45,855 nt of DNA from Chara braunii. Taxonomy: Eukaryota; Streptophyta; Charophyceae; Charales; Characeae. This document shows positions 1 to 11,725 of the stretch, one piece after another. Position 1 is the first letter of the stretch. Each line of letters starts with the position of its first letter. The position numbers and the translations under genes are program-made. The stretch lies in contig BFEA01000232.1 of the NCBI GenBank assembly GCA_003427395.1, positions 1,866,833 to 1,912,687 of the forward strand. Reading direction: 5' to 3'. A model generated the notes under the pieces. The model made no database searches and had not been told where the DNA came from. It saw only the letters and a program-made list of their open reading frames with translations.

Positions 1-460
1 ACTCAGTCAATCAATCAATCAATCAATCAATCAGCCAATGAATCAATCAATCAATCAATCAACCAATGAGTCAATCAATCAGGCAATCGGCCAATCAATC
101 ACTCAATCAGTCAATAAGTCAATTGATCAGTCGATCAAACAATCAGTCAAACAATCAAAACAATCAATCAATCAGTCAACCAATCAATAAGTCACTCAAT
201 CGGTCAATCAATCAATCGGTTGATTGATCAGTCAGTCAATTGATCAGTCAGTCATTCGATCTGATCACTTTAATCAATCAACCCACCGATCAACCAGTCA
301 ATCAATCAATGAACTGATGAACCAATCGACCGATCACCTTAAATTTATAAATCATTCAATCTCGGATGATCGATTTGTTGAATGGTCGAACGATTGATTG
401 ATTGTACAATTGGTTGATTGATTGCTTGGTTGTTGTTTGTTCGATTGCCACGCAGGTCTG
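1..460. repeat. Degenerate (TCAA/TTGA)n simple repeat
   Basis: The first ~330 bases are runs of TCAA with point changes and short interruptions (CCAA, TCGA, GTCA). The complementary TTGA phase appears around 220-240 and 370-425. No coding potential is evident. It borders the hAT transposase remnant, so it may lie at or near the 5' edge of that element, but no terminal inverted repeat was recognised. Confidence 0.9.
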
Positions 461-529
461 TTCTCACACTTCTTGCAGTTCAATCCATCCACGAATGAGG
501 GGAGCGTACCACCTCAGAGAGTGGTTTAT

Positions 530-3500
530 TTCCTCCTTTCTGCGTGTCAAGGTAGAGGATTGGAGGGTTGGGTTTTTAGAGGGGGCGAGGAGGGTGTGTC
601 GATATGGGGAGGGAGGCCAGAGTTCATACTCAATGAGGAGTTTGACAATGATTCGAAGGCGAAACACGTGATTTGGAAATACGTCCAGAAAGGGCAGTTG
701 TTTGTGATCCCTACGGGAGCAGACCCGAAGGGCAATTGCAAGTTGTGGTGTCGATTGTGTGGCCACCGGTGCGTCGACAACAAAATCAAGGCCACTCGAC
801 ACTTCAATACCACACGCGAGCATGACAGGTGTCCGGACGCGTGTCTGCACATCCTCAGGGAGACGCAGTGGGCAGGCATCATGCTAAAGGGGTTCCTCCC
901 TGTCTATGTGAGGGAGGCTGATAGAAATGGTGAGCTCGATGTTCAGCATCCCCTTAACTGGAGATTGCCTGGCATCACGGCACGAGAGCCCACCCCCTGG
1001 TCCCCGTGGGCGACTTGGCATTGGAGGACCGTGGCCACAACGGGCGGACCGAGCATGTTAGGCACAGAGGGACGACCGCGTGGAGCAGGCTCCTTCAGAG
1101 GAGTGGGCCCGTCCGGAGGTGTGGGCCCCTATGGATAGGGCTCGTCGGGAGTGCACAACGAGGGCGGTGGAGATGGTGCAGAGGGCACCCAAACGAGACA
1201 GTTTGATCCAATGGGGAAGAGGGTGTGTGATCCTCACGATGCTGCTGAGCCCACGAGGGCATGCCGTGAGGTGGAGGGACCATCTCGCGCTCCATAGGTC
1301 GAGCAACAGTGGTGGAGGTTAAGGATGCTCCAACGAGCGAGAGATGAGGGCATGCAGGTCCCCGCAGACCTGGAGGAGGGGCTTGCGCTGACCCCTATGG
1401 AGGGCAGACAGGCTTGGCACCAAGTGCCACACCTGACTCAGACTCGCCTTGATGAATGGGTTCAACACCCCATTCAGTACGAGCTGGATATGGCCTACAT
1501 CCGATACTTGTTGGCTGCGATGTACCATTCAACATCATCAGATCGGAGTGGAATGTGGCGCTCCGTGACGTACCTACAGGCCTCGTCAGCCGCAGTACGA
1601 GTTCCTTAGGACAACTCTGTTGTCCATGTTGTACGCAGAGCTCGACGAGCGCTTGGGGTATCACTGTGAGTCGTGGTCTGAAGGGGTGACTTTCATGACC
1701 GACGGTTGGTCGACTCATGCCAACCGCCCTCTCTGTAACTACTTGGTTGCAGGGAGGTTGGGGGCATTATGTACCGGGTGGAGGATATGTTTGGCAGGGA
1801 GAGGACCGGAGTAGTTTTGTACTGTAGATATAGGGAGATCATCCTCGAGATCGGTGCGGAACATGTGGTTGCTATATGCACGGACAACGCGTTAGCCAAC
1901 AAGGAGGCTTACCATTTGCTCCGTGGCGACCCTGACGGGCGACTGCGTGACATCGCGATGATTCATTGTGCAGCTCACTGCTGCAATCTGATGTTGATGC
2001 ACATCGCCGGACAGCCGTGGGTCGTGCATATGATTGCAGAGGGACGAGACATCACATTGTTTTTTCAGTGCCACGCATGGGCAGCGAACCTTTTGAGCCG
2101 GCAGTCCCCAACTGTCTCATTGATCCGACCGGGAGAAACGTGGTATGGGACCAGTTACATCATGCTGCAGGCTGCAGCGCATGGTGACGTTGCATCGGCC
2201 TTTGGATGCATTTGTGAGCGTTGTCGCCTGGGCGACGTCCCCGTGGCTCTTTGCGCTGAGGGACGGCTCATGCAGGTGCTTTGACCTTTTTTGCGATCCA
2301 CGGTGGTGGCAACAGGTGGAGCTTGTTTGCACCATTATTGAACCAATTTATGAGCTCCTGCAGCAGGTCGATTCTGACAAGTGGAGGGTAGGCGATGTGT
2401 GGGGATTGTTGGAGCGCCTAAGGATCACGGTTGACAGACTATCGCTTGATGAGGCTTGTCACGAGCCCGTCAAGAAGATAGTCAAGGAGAGGTCGAATAT
2501 GCTTTTGACCCCCATTCATTGTGCTGAGTACTTGTTGCACCCCAAGTACCACAACATTGACCTTTTGACGCACGGGACGACAGAGGAGCGTACATGGGAA
2601 GTCAGATTGAGGGTGTTCGACAAGTCCCGTTGATGACCGTCGTGTAGAGTTCTCTGCAGGACTTCCACGACGAGTACCCCACACCTGCTCACTGAGAGGG
2701 GGGCGTTGGGGATGCGAGCGTGGAGGGGCCTGACTTTGATCCTGTGGAGTGGTGGAGGGTGCAGGGGGCCAGTCATCGGGTGTTGCGGGACATTGCCATG
2801 CGGTGCTTGGGTGTGTGGACCACAGCCTCTCCGTGTGAGAGGAATTGGTCGACGCATGACTTCATTCAAACAAAGAGGCGCAACTGGTTGGGGGTTGAGC
2901 AGTTGGAAAAGCTTGTGTTCTGTCATTGGAACCTCAAGCTTCTCAAGAGCAGTCGCGCACATGAGGGGTTTATCGGGGCTGGTTTCCACGGGGTAGGATT
3001 GACCAACGTGGAGAGGAGGGCCGAGGACTTCCCTCGCTACGAGCCAGATGAGATGGCTCCCGGGACGTACGTCCCGACGAAGATCGAGAGGGAGGTCGAC
3101 CGCCTCAGGAGACAGTCGAGGGGCAAACGCTTGGCGAGGGTTGCATCAGCGCTGGCCCACCAGATTCGTCACTAGGGCGGGGACGAGGTTCAGGGGGATG
3201 ACATTATTGATGATGATGTCTCTTAGTTGACAGAGCCTTATCGAGGAGACGGGTTCTTAGAGCGGAAGGCCCCTATGACTATGAGCCCTGCAAGTCGGGT
3301 GCTCCCGCCACGAGCGGCGGATGGTGGTGTAGGCGTCCCTGTCGCTATGCTCGCACCGGAGGCATGTTCCCACAACCTGCCAGTAGAGGATGCAGATGAC
3401 ATGTTGGTCGGCACCGATGCAGACGACAAGAGTGTAGGAGGGAGTCACTCAACGCAGGCCGCTCGATGGTCTACCCCTTCAGGAGAGGCAGGCACGCCTG

Positions 3501-3742
3501 GTGCCTCGGGAGATGAGCAGACGTCGCCCACCAGGTACATGCAGGATCTTCCTTCCTTTGGTGCACAGTCGCCGGCGTCGGGCGCGGTTGGTGAGACTGG
3601 TCCATCTCCATGCATGGCCGCTGACGCCGAGCGCACTATGACCGTCGCCACCGTTAACGACACAATGTCTGCGGCTGCCACCTTTTCGAGCCCCTATCGT
3701 GCAGTGGAGCGTTGCGCGTGGCGGTCCCACACCCATACGTAA
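530..3742 (+). pseudogene. hAT-superfamily transposase, frameshifted
   Basis: Remnant of a hAT transposase, the enzyme that excises and inserts hAT DNA transposons. Domains in order: a BED-like zinc finger at about 740-840 (C-x2-C, then RHF and EHDRCP); a DUF659-type core with MTDGWSTHANRPLCNYLVAG near 1,690-1,755, CTDNALANKEA near 1,880-1,910 and IHCAAHCCNLMLMHIAG after it; a QVDSDKWRVGDVW stretch near 2,365-2,405; and the C-terminal dimerisation region near 2,745-2,950 (PCERNWSTHDFIQTKRRNWL). The two Asp residues in MTDGW and CTDNA fit the RNase H-like catalytic fold of the family. The frame changes near 1,525, 1,570, 1,755, 2,165 and 2,640. In-frame stops lie at 1,136-1,138, 1,295-1,297, 3,173-3,175 and 3,224-3,226. 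After the last two stops the same frame continues to 3,742 as an acidic, Ser/Thr/Ala-rich tail. The start is uncertain, since sequence before ~600 is not recognisable. Terminal repeats and target duplication were not found. Confidence 0.9.
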
Positions 3743-5318
3743 AGTAATTCTTGTGTTGGACCTCACGGTCGCATCACACCTTAGCGAAATACCACTCGGA
3801 TTCTGCACGCGTGCTATACCTCTCGCGAATCCTTACGACAGGTTAAGGATCCCACGAGGTACAACTTACCTCCACCTGCAGGAGTTGTCACCATCGCTTA
3901 GGTGGGCATATCCCTGCTGAGCTAGTGACCCACGTGTGAAGGTTCTTATATGCAATCGCCGAGGTAAGTCAGCCGAGGGTGTTTTCTCGATCGCCATAGC
4001 ATAGGCATACGCGCGGTAGAACGCCTTAAGACTAACTCGTATATTGTGCACCGAGAGCTAACTCCCTCAGAGCGACTATTTGATCAGGTCGACTTTCTGG
4101 ACAGTCTTTCACGCTTATGTTTTCTATGATAATAATTATAAACTCCCTATCTGACCACGTGAAAACTTACAAGAATTTACTGTAGAGCGGTCCCCTTTCC
4201 TCGTGTAATCGTCAGTCTAATCTTCTCAGTAATCTCCCAATAGAGCCTAGACCATAGCTAGTCAAAACCTAGGCCCGGGTACGGTCTTGTACTTAGATAC
4301 ATATACGTACATATATATATAAAATATATATGTCAGGGGAGTGATGAGTGGTAGACCTCACTTTTCACAACTGTGGTGCGCCCCGTCCGAAAATCCCTGA
4401 TGATCCCTCAAAGTTCAATTGACTATTCACGGTCCAACACCTGTGTCAATGCAAGGGGATCACATACACACATACAAAATGCAGACAGAGAATGCATTAC
4501 AAGCGTCAACCTTTAATCCATTCATAGCAAGTCCCTCACTCACCAAAACCTTGAAACAACACTCCTTCCTACCTTGACTCCTCATGCCCAGTCCCTTCAC
4601 CTTTTCAAAGACCTTAGAGAGTGATCAGGATAATTCAGGCTCAGACACAGGCGAAAATCCATCCGTTCCTTTTCTAGTTTTATCTTTAGGTGTGGGTATC
4701 ATGCCATATGGAAGTTGAGTCGGAATTTTACCGACCTGTTATCCAATGATATTAGAATTGCAGTTCCTTACGGGTTTTCTTCCGTAATTTCTCCAGGCCC
4801 TGGAGTAATTGAAACATGTAGGCACAACACAGTCCGAAAGAAACTTAACATGCCATTTTCCCTATACTTGGATCTAGAAGATTCCTTTTAGATTTTGTGA
4901 CCTAAAGATCGATGCTCATCGGTGACCCACTGTCTTAGCCTTTATCCTTATCTAATTATCAGGTTGTTGCCTTACGTTTTAGACTATGAACAATAGTTCA
5001 TTCCCTGTTTATCCGACCCAACGATCCTACATAATTTTCTTTTGAGAACCGTTTACCAAAGTTTTTTTCTTGTCTCTTTCTTGGTAAGCACAAACAACAT
5101 CGTCAATCCATCTTTGAAAGGAGTCATATGATAAGAATCGAATCAGAGTTTTCAGGATGAAGGGATGAGTCACTCAGGGCCAAGATCCCACCATCCTCAC
5201 CTCAATAGAATCCGAAGTCGTTTGTCAGTAATTGATTGATCCAGTTTTATTGAGGTTGTCAATAATAGTATGGTAGACCGCTCGGGATCTACCCATCTTT
5301 TACTGGGCATTTATTCGT
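3743..5318. other. Gene-free AT-rich spacer
   Basis: No convincing coding region. It contains a short TA-rich tract at about 4,300-4,330 and otherwise unique-looking AT-rich DNA. It separates the hAT remnant from the hairpin array. Part of it may be the 3' flank of the hAT element, but no end could be defined. Confidence 0.5.
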
Positions 5319-6393
5319 GATAGGGCAGACTTTATAAAGCCTGCTTCTCCTATCACTATTTGATATGGAAGCACAGGTGGCAGGCAATAAGGCAGACTTC
5401 TCGGAGTCTTGCTTCTCTTATCACCACCTCCCTTACCTGTGCAACCTAAGCGATATGGCATGTCTTAAAAGGCCTTGCTTCTCCTATCACTTATTTTGAT
5501 GCATGACTGGTTGGCGATAAGGGAGACTTCGCGGAGCCTCGCTTCTCTTATCACTGCTTCATGCTATTATTGCGATAGGGAAGGCTTCTCGGAGCCTCGC
5601 TCCCCCTATCGGTTACTTGTACTGACACACGGCTGGTTGGTGATAAGGCAGGCTTCTCAGAGCCTTGCTTCTCTTATCACCGTATGTGTCATTATTGCGT
5701 TAAGGCCGGCTTCTCGGAGCCTCGCTTCTCCCATCGCTCTTTAAGTTTTCCTGACGACCTTGGTCGTCTCTTTTGACGCTTCTTGAGCCCTGGGTCACTC
5801 GAAAGACTTTAAGACTAGGCGGGTATGACCAATGATAGGGCAGGCTTCTCGGAGCCTCGCTCCTCCTATCGGTTACTTGTATGGACATATGGCTGGTTGG
5901 TGATAAGCAGGCTTCCCGGAGCCTTGCTTCTCTTATCACCGTACATGTCATTATTGTGTTAGGGCAGGCTTCTCGGAGCCTCGCTTTTCCCATTGCTCTT
6001 GCAAGTTTTTCTGACGACATTGGTCGTCTCTTTTGACGCCTCTTGAGCACTGGGGCACTCAGAAGACTTTAAGACTATGCGGGTAGGTCATACGAAACAT
6101 GTACCCCATGACTAAAAGATCTTCCGCCTGATCCTCGGACTGCGTTAGCTTTAGATTTCGAGAGGATGTAGGTTTAAGTCATTGTGGAACAAAAATAAGT
6201 CGATGCAATTCATCATTTCAGTATCCGACCGCAACATGCACAAATCTTCAATTCATTGTGAACCCCTTTATCATTTGTAAGGTGGTCTATTAGGAAAAGG
6301 GAGACTGCACGGAGTCGATCCCCTTGCGGCCACATCCCAAAAGAAACATTCACATAGCAAGATAGTTACTCGGAACTTCTCGTTCTCACTATG
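5319..6393. repeat. Array of 12 nested hairpins with covarying stems
   Basis: Each ~36-40-nt unit has an outer stem, an inner stem and a loop usually TCTCGG, in the order GATAAG-gca-GGCT-tctcgg-AGCC-ttgcttct-CTTATC. Units: 5,319-5,354; 5,385-5,422; 5,452-5,488; 5,516-5,552; 5,573-5,611; 5,642-5,678; 5,697-5,737; 5,834-5,870; 5,902-5,937; 5,955-5,996; 6,297-6,325; 6,361-6,393. Outer stems alternate GATAAG/CTTATC with GATAGG/CCTATC. Inner stems vary as GGCT/AGCC, GACT/AGTC and GTT/AAC, so many changes are compensated. Unit 2 sits inside a further outer stem (CACAGGT with ACCTGTG, 5,371-5,442). Units 4, 7 and 10 pair less well. Spacers of 20-100 nt are not uniform. Function is unknown; it may act as RNA or as DNA hairpins. 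No ORF spans the array credibly. Confidence 0.8.
5571..6072 (+). repeat. ~260-bp higher-order tandem duplication in the hairpin array
   Basis: 5,571-5,817 and 5,831-6,072 are two copies of a block holding three hairpin units plus a trailing segment (CTGACGACCTTGGTCGTCTC in the first copy). That segment is itself a perfect GACGACC/GGTCGTC hairpin; in the second copy one base change weakens it. The copies remain alignable throughout, so this is a recent local duplication of three units at once. Confidence 0.85.
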
Positions 6394-6924
6394 TTTTACA
6401 GCAACAGTTAGTCAAATTCAGCTGAATCTCCTTCTACACAATCAGTTTTTATTCATGCTCTTCTTTCTTTATACAGACACTCACTCTTGACTTGAGTTTT
6501 AGTCCTGAAGAAAATCCTGACTCAAAGTACTCTCTTTATTAATACAAGCACAGACAATTACCCGAAGGTTATAGATTAAAGGTTCAAGGGTTAGGCATAA
6601 GTGTGCGTACGTGACTGTTCCCTGCCTCGAGAGTTTCGCTTGAACTCCGACAGAGCTCCCGCAATCGCCCTGTCACTTGGATGCGTCTAAACTGACCGAA
6701 TACGGTATTGGAGTCTATTGTGTTTAAGATTTTAATTTCAGCGAGCAATTAAGAACAACATTTTCACATTCGCTTTCGAAAATATTGGTGTGCGAGGGGA
6801 TTAGACATAGGAAAGGTGGAGGAGGATGAAAGAGGTAGAAGTCGTCACTCTTGACGACAATCCTCCCCTCTCTACTGCCTCGCACCCTTCCCACCTCTGA
6901 CTCCCGCCCTAGCATGTAATGTCA

Positions 6925-6962
<38 letters not shown>

Positions 6963-8000
6963 TAATAATTAATGATAATCAAAGCATAATGATATTTGAA
7001 TTGGCGTAAAATATTCATGTATGGCACACAACTCTCAACAAAATCTTTCCCCCGATCGTTATATCCCCAACGACTTGTTTGTGCATATTCACAACACACT
7101 CTTATCCAACTAGGATCTACCCTAGATGTCCCACGCACACATGTACCTACACACGCTTGCAGATGCGGAGGCTATGGCCAACCTTCGGCTTTTCAACTTA
7201 TTTCGGCTTCGGGTTCCCTCATACCCCCGCACGCACTACACTCTAACAATGCTTCCACATCTCTCATCAGCGCACAAGTGCCGCAACACTTCCACATTTC
7301 TCATGCAAATGAACAATTTGCCTGAGCGGGAGGCTGGCCAGTCCTTATTTTGCGTTTGAATCCTCATTTGGGACCGTCACAACCTCTGTTGTAGTTGACC
7401 CATCTAGGCCTGGTACCACATGCCTGCGGTTGCTGACTGAGCCCGCGAGTCACGACTTTTCATCTGTGAGACATGACTATTGACTGTGGAATGCGATTCT
7501 TGCCTCTGATTGTCTGTTCGTTTTCTATCTGCCAGTTCATCAGTTTTACAGTTTTCTAGCATACTGTTGGGGTTCAACCTCCTGACAGGTTGGTGATAGT
7601 CCAATAAAACAGTCTGACACATTTCATGTCTTTATGTATATTGAAAACGACGACACACACTCTCACACATAGAGAGAGCAAACACGGAGAAAGCGAGGGA
7701 GAGCAAATCAGCCCTATGTTTTGCAATAATGGTGAGGCAATCACATAGGCTGGAGAGCAGAAGGTAGGCTGGTGGCGGACAAATGCAAGGAAAATGAGAT
7801 ATAGCAAAACGACAGAAATCTAGACTGCTAAGTCACATTGAAAGTCAACAAGTCCGAAAGCTTTTCAGAAATAGTGATGCACTGATGTTCCTCCAACTGA
7901 GAACCAAAGTACCGAGTCCGAATATCTATGAGAGCATACATCTCGTCATCACCGATATATGTATCCAGAGTTAATCCTTCTACTTAACAATCAGCGCTTA
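6394..8000. other. Gene-free region with an AAT microsatellite
   Basis: AT-rich sequence with an (AAT)n tract at about 6,926-6,968. The short open frames here have no recognisable domains, and some translate microsatellite DNA. I find no gene, promoter or RNA gene that I can support. Confidence 0.6.
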
Positions 8001-8253
8001 GACTAACACAGTTTACTGGCAGCCTATGAATTGACAATGCAATTGTCGACATCAACAGCAGAATCGAGGTACTTGAAGATGTCGTCTCCTATCGACCATC
8101 TCCAAAACCAGGTACGTGTCTTTCTCCTTTGCCTCTCTGTCTCTCTTTCACTATCCCTCCTTACCCTTTTGTACGCTACTGTTCCTCTCTGTGTGTTTGT
8201 CACTGTACACTGTGTGACTGTGTATGTCTCACTGTGCACTGTGTGACTGGGTC

Positions 8254-8287
<34 letters not shown>

Positions 8288-9700
8288 TGTGCGTCTATGT
8301 CACAGTGTATGTGACACTATGTTTGTGTCTATGTTTGTCTGTACCTTTCCTCTTAGTGGTGTTCAACACTTAGACTACTATCCTACAGCTCCATAGCAGC
8401 CTACATCTATACCGGACATCCAGATGATGTTTGTAGCAACAACAAGTACATGCAGATGTCGCCCATCAGACCTTTGCAACGTCTAGGCACCTGCCCCTCT
8501 CTCTCTCTCTCTCTGTACATATCCATTTACGACATTCATATATCTTCAAACAGAACTGCAGAGAGGAAGAAGAGGACAATCCAACGAAGGATGTTACAAA
8601 CTGTTTCTTTTGGAGTTTCACTGACCCATGAAGAATTTGAATCCTCAATGCTCGAGTGTGTTTAGACTCAACATGGAGGTATTTGGCCGTAATCCTAGTC
8701 AATATTACGATCCCATAGGTACCTTGCATCGATCAAGAAGAATGAAGACGCAGTTGCCGCTGTCGTCTCTTCAGGACATCTTTTCTTTTCTCGATCCTCA
8801 TTCATTTATTCTTGTCTCTCGTTCTTTGCTCCTCCCATTCATTATTGCAAGTATCCGGTCTTTATGCTGACCAGGTGTATAATATATCATCCACGAGGCG
8901 TAGACAAGCATAGTCTATGGAGTAAGGGTAGGAACATTTTGGATCAACTTCAACAGCCGATGCAGTCAAGACTTCGAACAACCTCACCCACAGTCACTCG
9001 CGAAGACGAATACGGTTGTTAATGTAGAGCTACAATAGTGACAACGAAACGGGATGAACTCGTTCCCTTGATGCACGACTACTCTAGAACTTCATCCCCA
9101 GATGTGCACAATCATAGGGAACCATGATCATGATTAAGTAGGTTTGCCACGTACGCATTTACCTTCCTTTTCTCCACTGTGCTTAAGTCCTCTTTCTCAT
9201 GTGCTCGTTCAACCCGTCTCCCTATCGTACGTCTCTCCTTCCACGTGGTTGTCTTCCTCCTTCTCCTTCCCCGTTACTCAGTGTTTCTCCCCCTTTGTGT
9301 TTTGCGCTCTTCTCCACCTCGCACCGCGCCCGCCTTTCCTCCTACGTGGTGCTCAACGCCCAACAGACGATCACTCAACAACTACCAACCTACGCATTGA
9401 CAATGCAACTGTTGACGCCGTCAGCATCCTCTTCGTATTATATTCGGCCAAAAATTAAATAAGTAAATAACAATATATATATATATGGTCAAACAAGGCT
9501 ACCCGGTAAACCAAAGTCAGAGAGGGAAAAGAATACAACAAACAAGGGTCGCGATCGACTGTTTCGTCGGACTCTCATTGATCCATTAAAAGGTTGAACT
9601 CTTTCTCTATCTCTCTCTCACACACTTCTTTTTCTTCTTCTATGCGGCTATGACCTCATGCACCGTATGATAAGTGGTTCTCCTTCATTCAACTCAACTG
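8000..9700 (+). repeat. Two related retroelement-like segments, degenerate
   Basis: Around 8,030-8,110 and 9,385-9,420 the sequence can be read as related peptides (IDNAIVDINSRIEVLE and LRIDNATVDAVSI), which look like a heptad coiled coil. Downstream, 8,545-8,650 and 9,510-9,600 are again related (a CTGTTTC, GGA-CTC, TGA-CCAT pattern). The first segment runs into AGGTACGTG, which resembles a splice donor. A (GT)n tract lies at about 8,257-8,286. These may be decayed gag or host exon copies. I cannot assign a product. Confidence 0.3.
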
Positions 9701-10045
9701 TTCAACCTCCCATGCAACGTCGTTCTCCTTTATGCCCACGTGGCGTTGCTCATCATTTCTGCATAATGCTACTCTACGTTCCCCCAGATTCCGCTTCGTC
9801 TCTTCATCTTTTAATCCTTCCTTCTCCCGTTATATCTCCTCCCTGACCAACCTATTCTCTTCTTTTCTTTCTCACGCCCTCTGTCTTCTTCCTTATAGAA
9901 TTTTTCCTTACTACCTGTTTACGCGATATCCTATCTAGTGACTGTGTCGCTTATAACGTAGTACTTACCACCACGTATCCTGACTATAATCGAGGCCAGG
10001 AAATAGCCTTATCAGTAATAATAATAATAATAAATAATAATAATA

Positions 10046-10078
<33 letters not shown>

Positions 10079-10204
10079 TAATAATAATAATAATAATAAC
10101 AATCATTATAATAAGAACAACAACAATAATAATAATAATAACAATAATAGTAATAGTTATAATAATAGCAACGGATTAGTTGCAGTATACTAGTTATTTT
10201 CCCG

Positions 10205-10340
10205 GCCAGATGCAGCCAACAGAGGGCGCGTTGTGTTCGGGAACGAAAATCAGATTGCCGCAGCGAAGATCACCATGAGCGTTGGTAAGTCTCTCTTTAT
10301 CTCACACACTCACAAGCCCACACACACGTATACTAGCATA

Positions 10341-10395
<55 letters not shown>

Positions 10396-11725
10396 TTGAG
10401 TACACATGCACACACACACACACACACTCGCAGGAGTAGTAGTGCATGCTTCCAAATCATAGTGGTAGGTTCGCTCGACTTTGCTTCATCCTAGCAATTA
10501 AAGCATCACACGAGTCGCCGCCCGATCGGGGCTTACACACACACACACACATATGTAACCAGACAAACAAGTGTAGCAGTGTATATTTCCATGTTCTAGC
10601 GTGAGATACATTAAATTTTGCACATCCTATTCGATGGAAGCACCATGAGGGCAACCGCGAGGTCGGAGACCAACCTTTAAAGCTCATAACCAAAATACAG
10701 CGAAACAACATCGCAGCATGATCCGTCATGATGCGCATCATATCGAGGTCAGGACATAACCAAATGATTGGCACGGCGGGTGTTGATCCCCTTTGAGAGG
10801 GGCAACTCGAGGCTTGAACCATGCTGCAAAGATCATCTGTAGCCCATCAGAAAACGACTCGCCCATTTCCCAGACAAACTGAAAGCACATCGAAAGCATG
10901 CGCAGAGAGCCCCCTCGTGACTCAAGTACGAGGTCTCCAAACCTATGCCTGGAACGTCACCTTCATCGACTGTGAGGAAGGTAAGTCTCCCCCCCTTTTT
11001 CTCTCTCCTCCTTTCTTCTTCTGCTTGTCCTTCTACATTCGCCTCCTTCCCGCAATGTTATTCTCCTTCTCGTTGTTTTCTTTCTCCTTTCTCACGGTAC
11101 TCTTTCTCCATTCTCGCGGTATCCTTATCTTTCCCTGCAATACTCTTCTTCCTTCGTTTCCCTCGAACTTACATGGTCATAATCGTAGCTACTCGTTAAT
11201 AGTATAAATAATATTAATGATAATAATAGTAGTAATAATAAAAATAATAGTAATATGGGTGACGTGAATGTATTCATACTATCTATCTAGTTAGATCCAC
11301 TAAAAAATTAGGGTATCTCATCTCCGGAGATTCGCTGCCCGATTTTCAACGTAGATCATCAAGCAATCTGGTAAGTCTCTCTCATTTTTCCTCCTCCCTC
11401 TCCCACTCTTTCCTTCTTTTACACACACACACTCCTACATATACACACGCACACACACGCACATACTCCTACATATACACACGCACACACACTCACACAC
11501 TCCTACATATACACACACACACTCATACACACACTCCTACATATACACACGCACACACACATACTTACGATTGGCAATCCCGCGGTGAGCCGGAGCGAAG
11601 GCGTGACAGAGGACGGGCGCAAGTGGCGGTGTATATTTCTACGTTGTACTGGAAGATTCATTCGGGTTTGCTCCCCTGCTTGGTGGAAGTACCATGATGT
11701 CAGTCGCGGAACAAAAGACTTACTT
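10205..11725 (+). other. Repeated exon-like segments, each followed by GGTAAGT
   Basis: Three short stretches end in GGTAAGT followed by pyrimidine- and CA-rich DNA: ~10,265-10,290, ~10,850-10,985 and ~11,340-11,375. The second reads open as a peptide containing LVTQVRGLQTYAWNVTFIDC and is preserved in copy 2 (26,460-26,595) as LVTQVRGPQTYVWNVAFIDC. A passage at 10,575-10,670 is related to another at 11,624-11,720, so part of the repeat is internally duplicated. These could be captured gene exons with retained donor sites. The product is not recognised. Confidence 0.35.
11420..11566 (+). repeat. ~32-bp CA-rich minisatellite
   Basis: Tandem units of the type CACTCCTACATATACACACG with CA-rich connectors, four to five copies. 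The equivalent tract in the other long repeat copy is at about 27,019-27,190, with a different number and spelling of units. Confidence 0.85.

Noticed and set aside
1-460. Terminal repeat of the hAT element
   Set aside because: The TCAA tract is simple-sequence DNA without a definable inverted partner near 3.7-4.4 kb.
4104-4360. TATA-rich promoter around 4,300-4,330
   Set aside because: The TA run is a microsatellite and no gene follows it.
5319-6000. Regular repeats with spacers resembling a CRISPR array
   Set aside because: Spacers differ widely in length and are partly duplicated, repeats vary, there are no cas genes, and the context is eukaryotic transposon DNA.
10233-10500. His/Thr-rich open frames
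   Set aside because: They read through CA microsatellite DNA. Only the short exon-like piece before GGTAAGT was kept as a possible signal.
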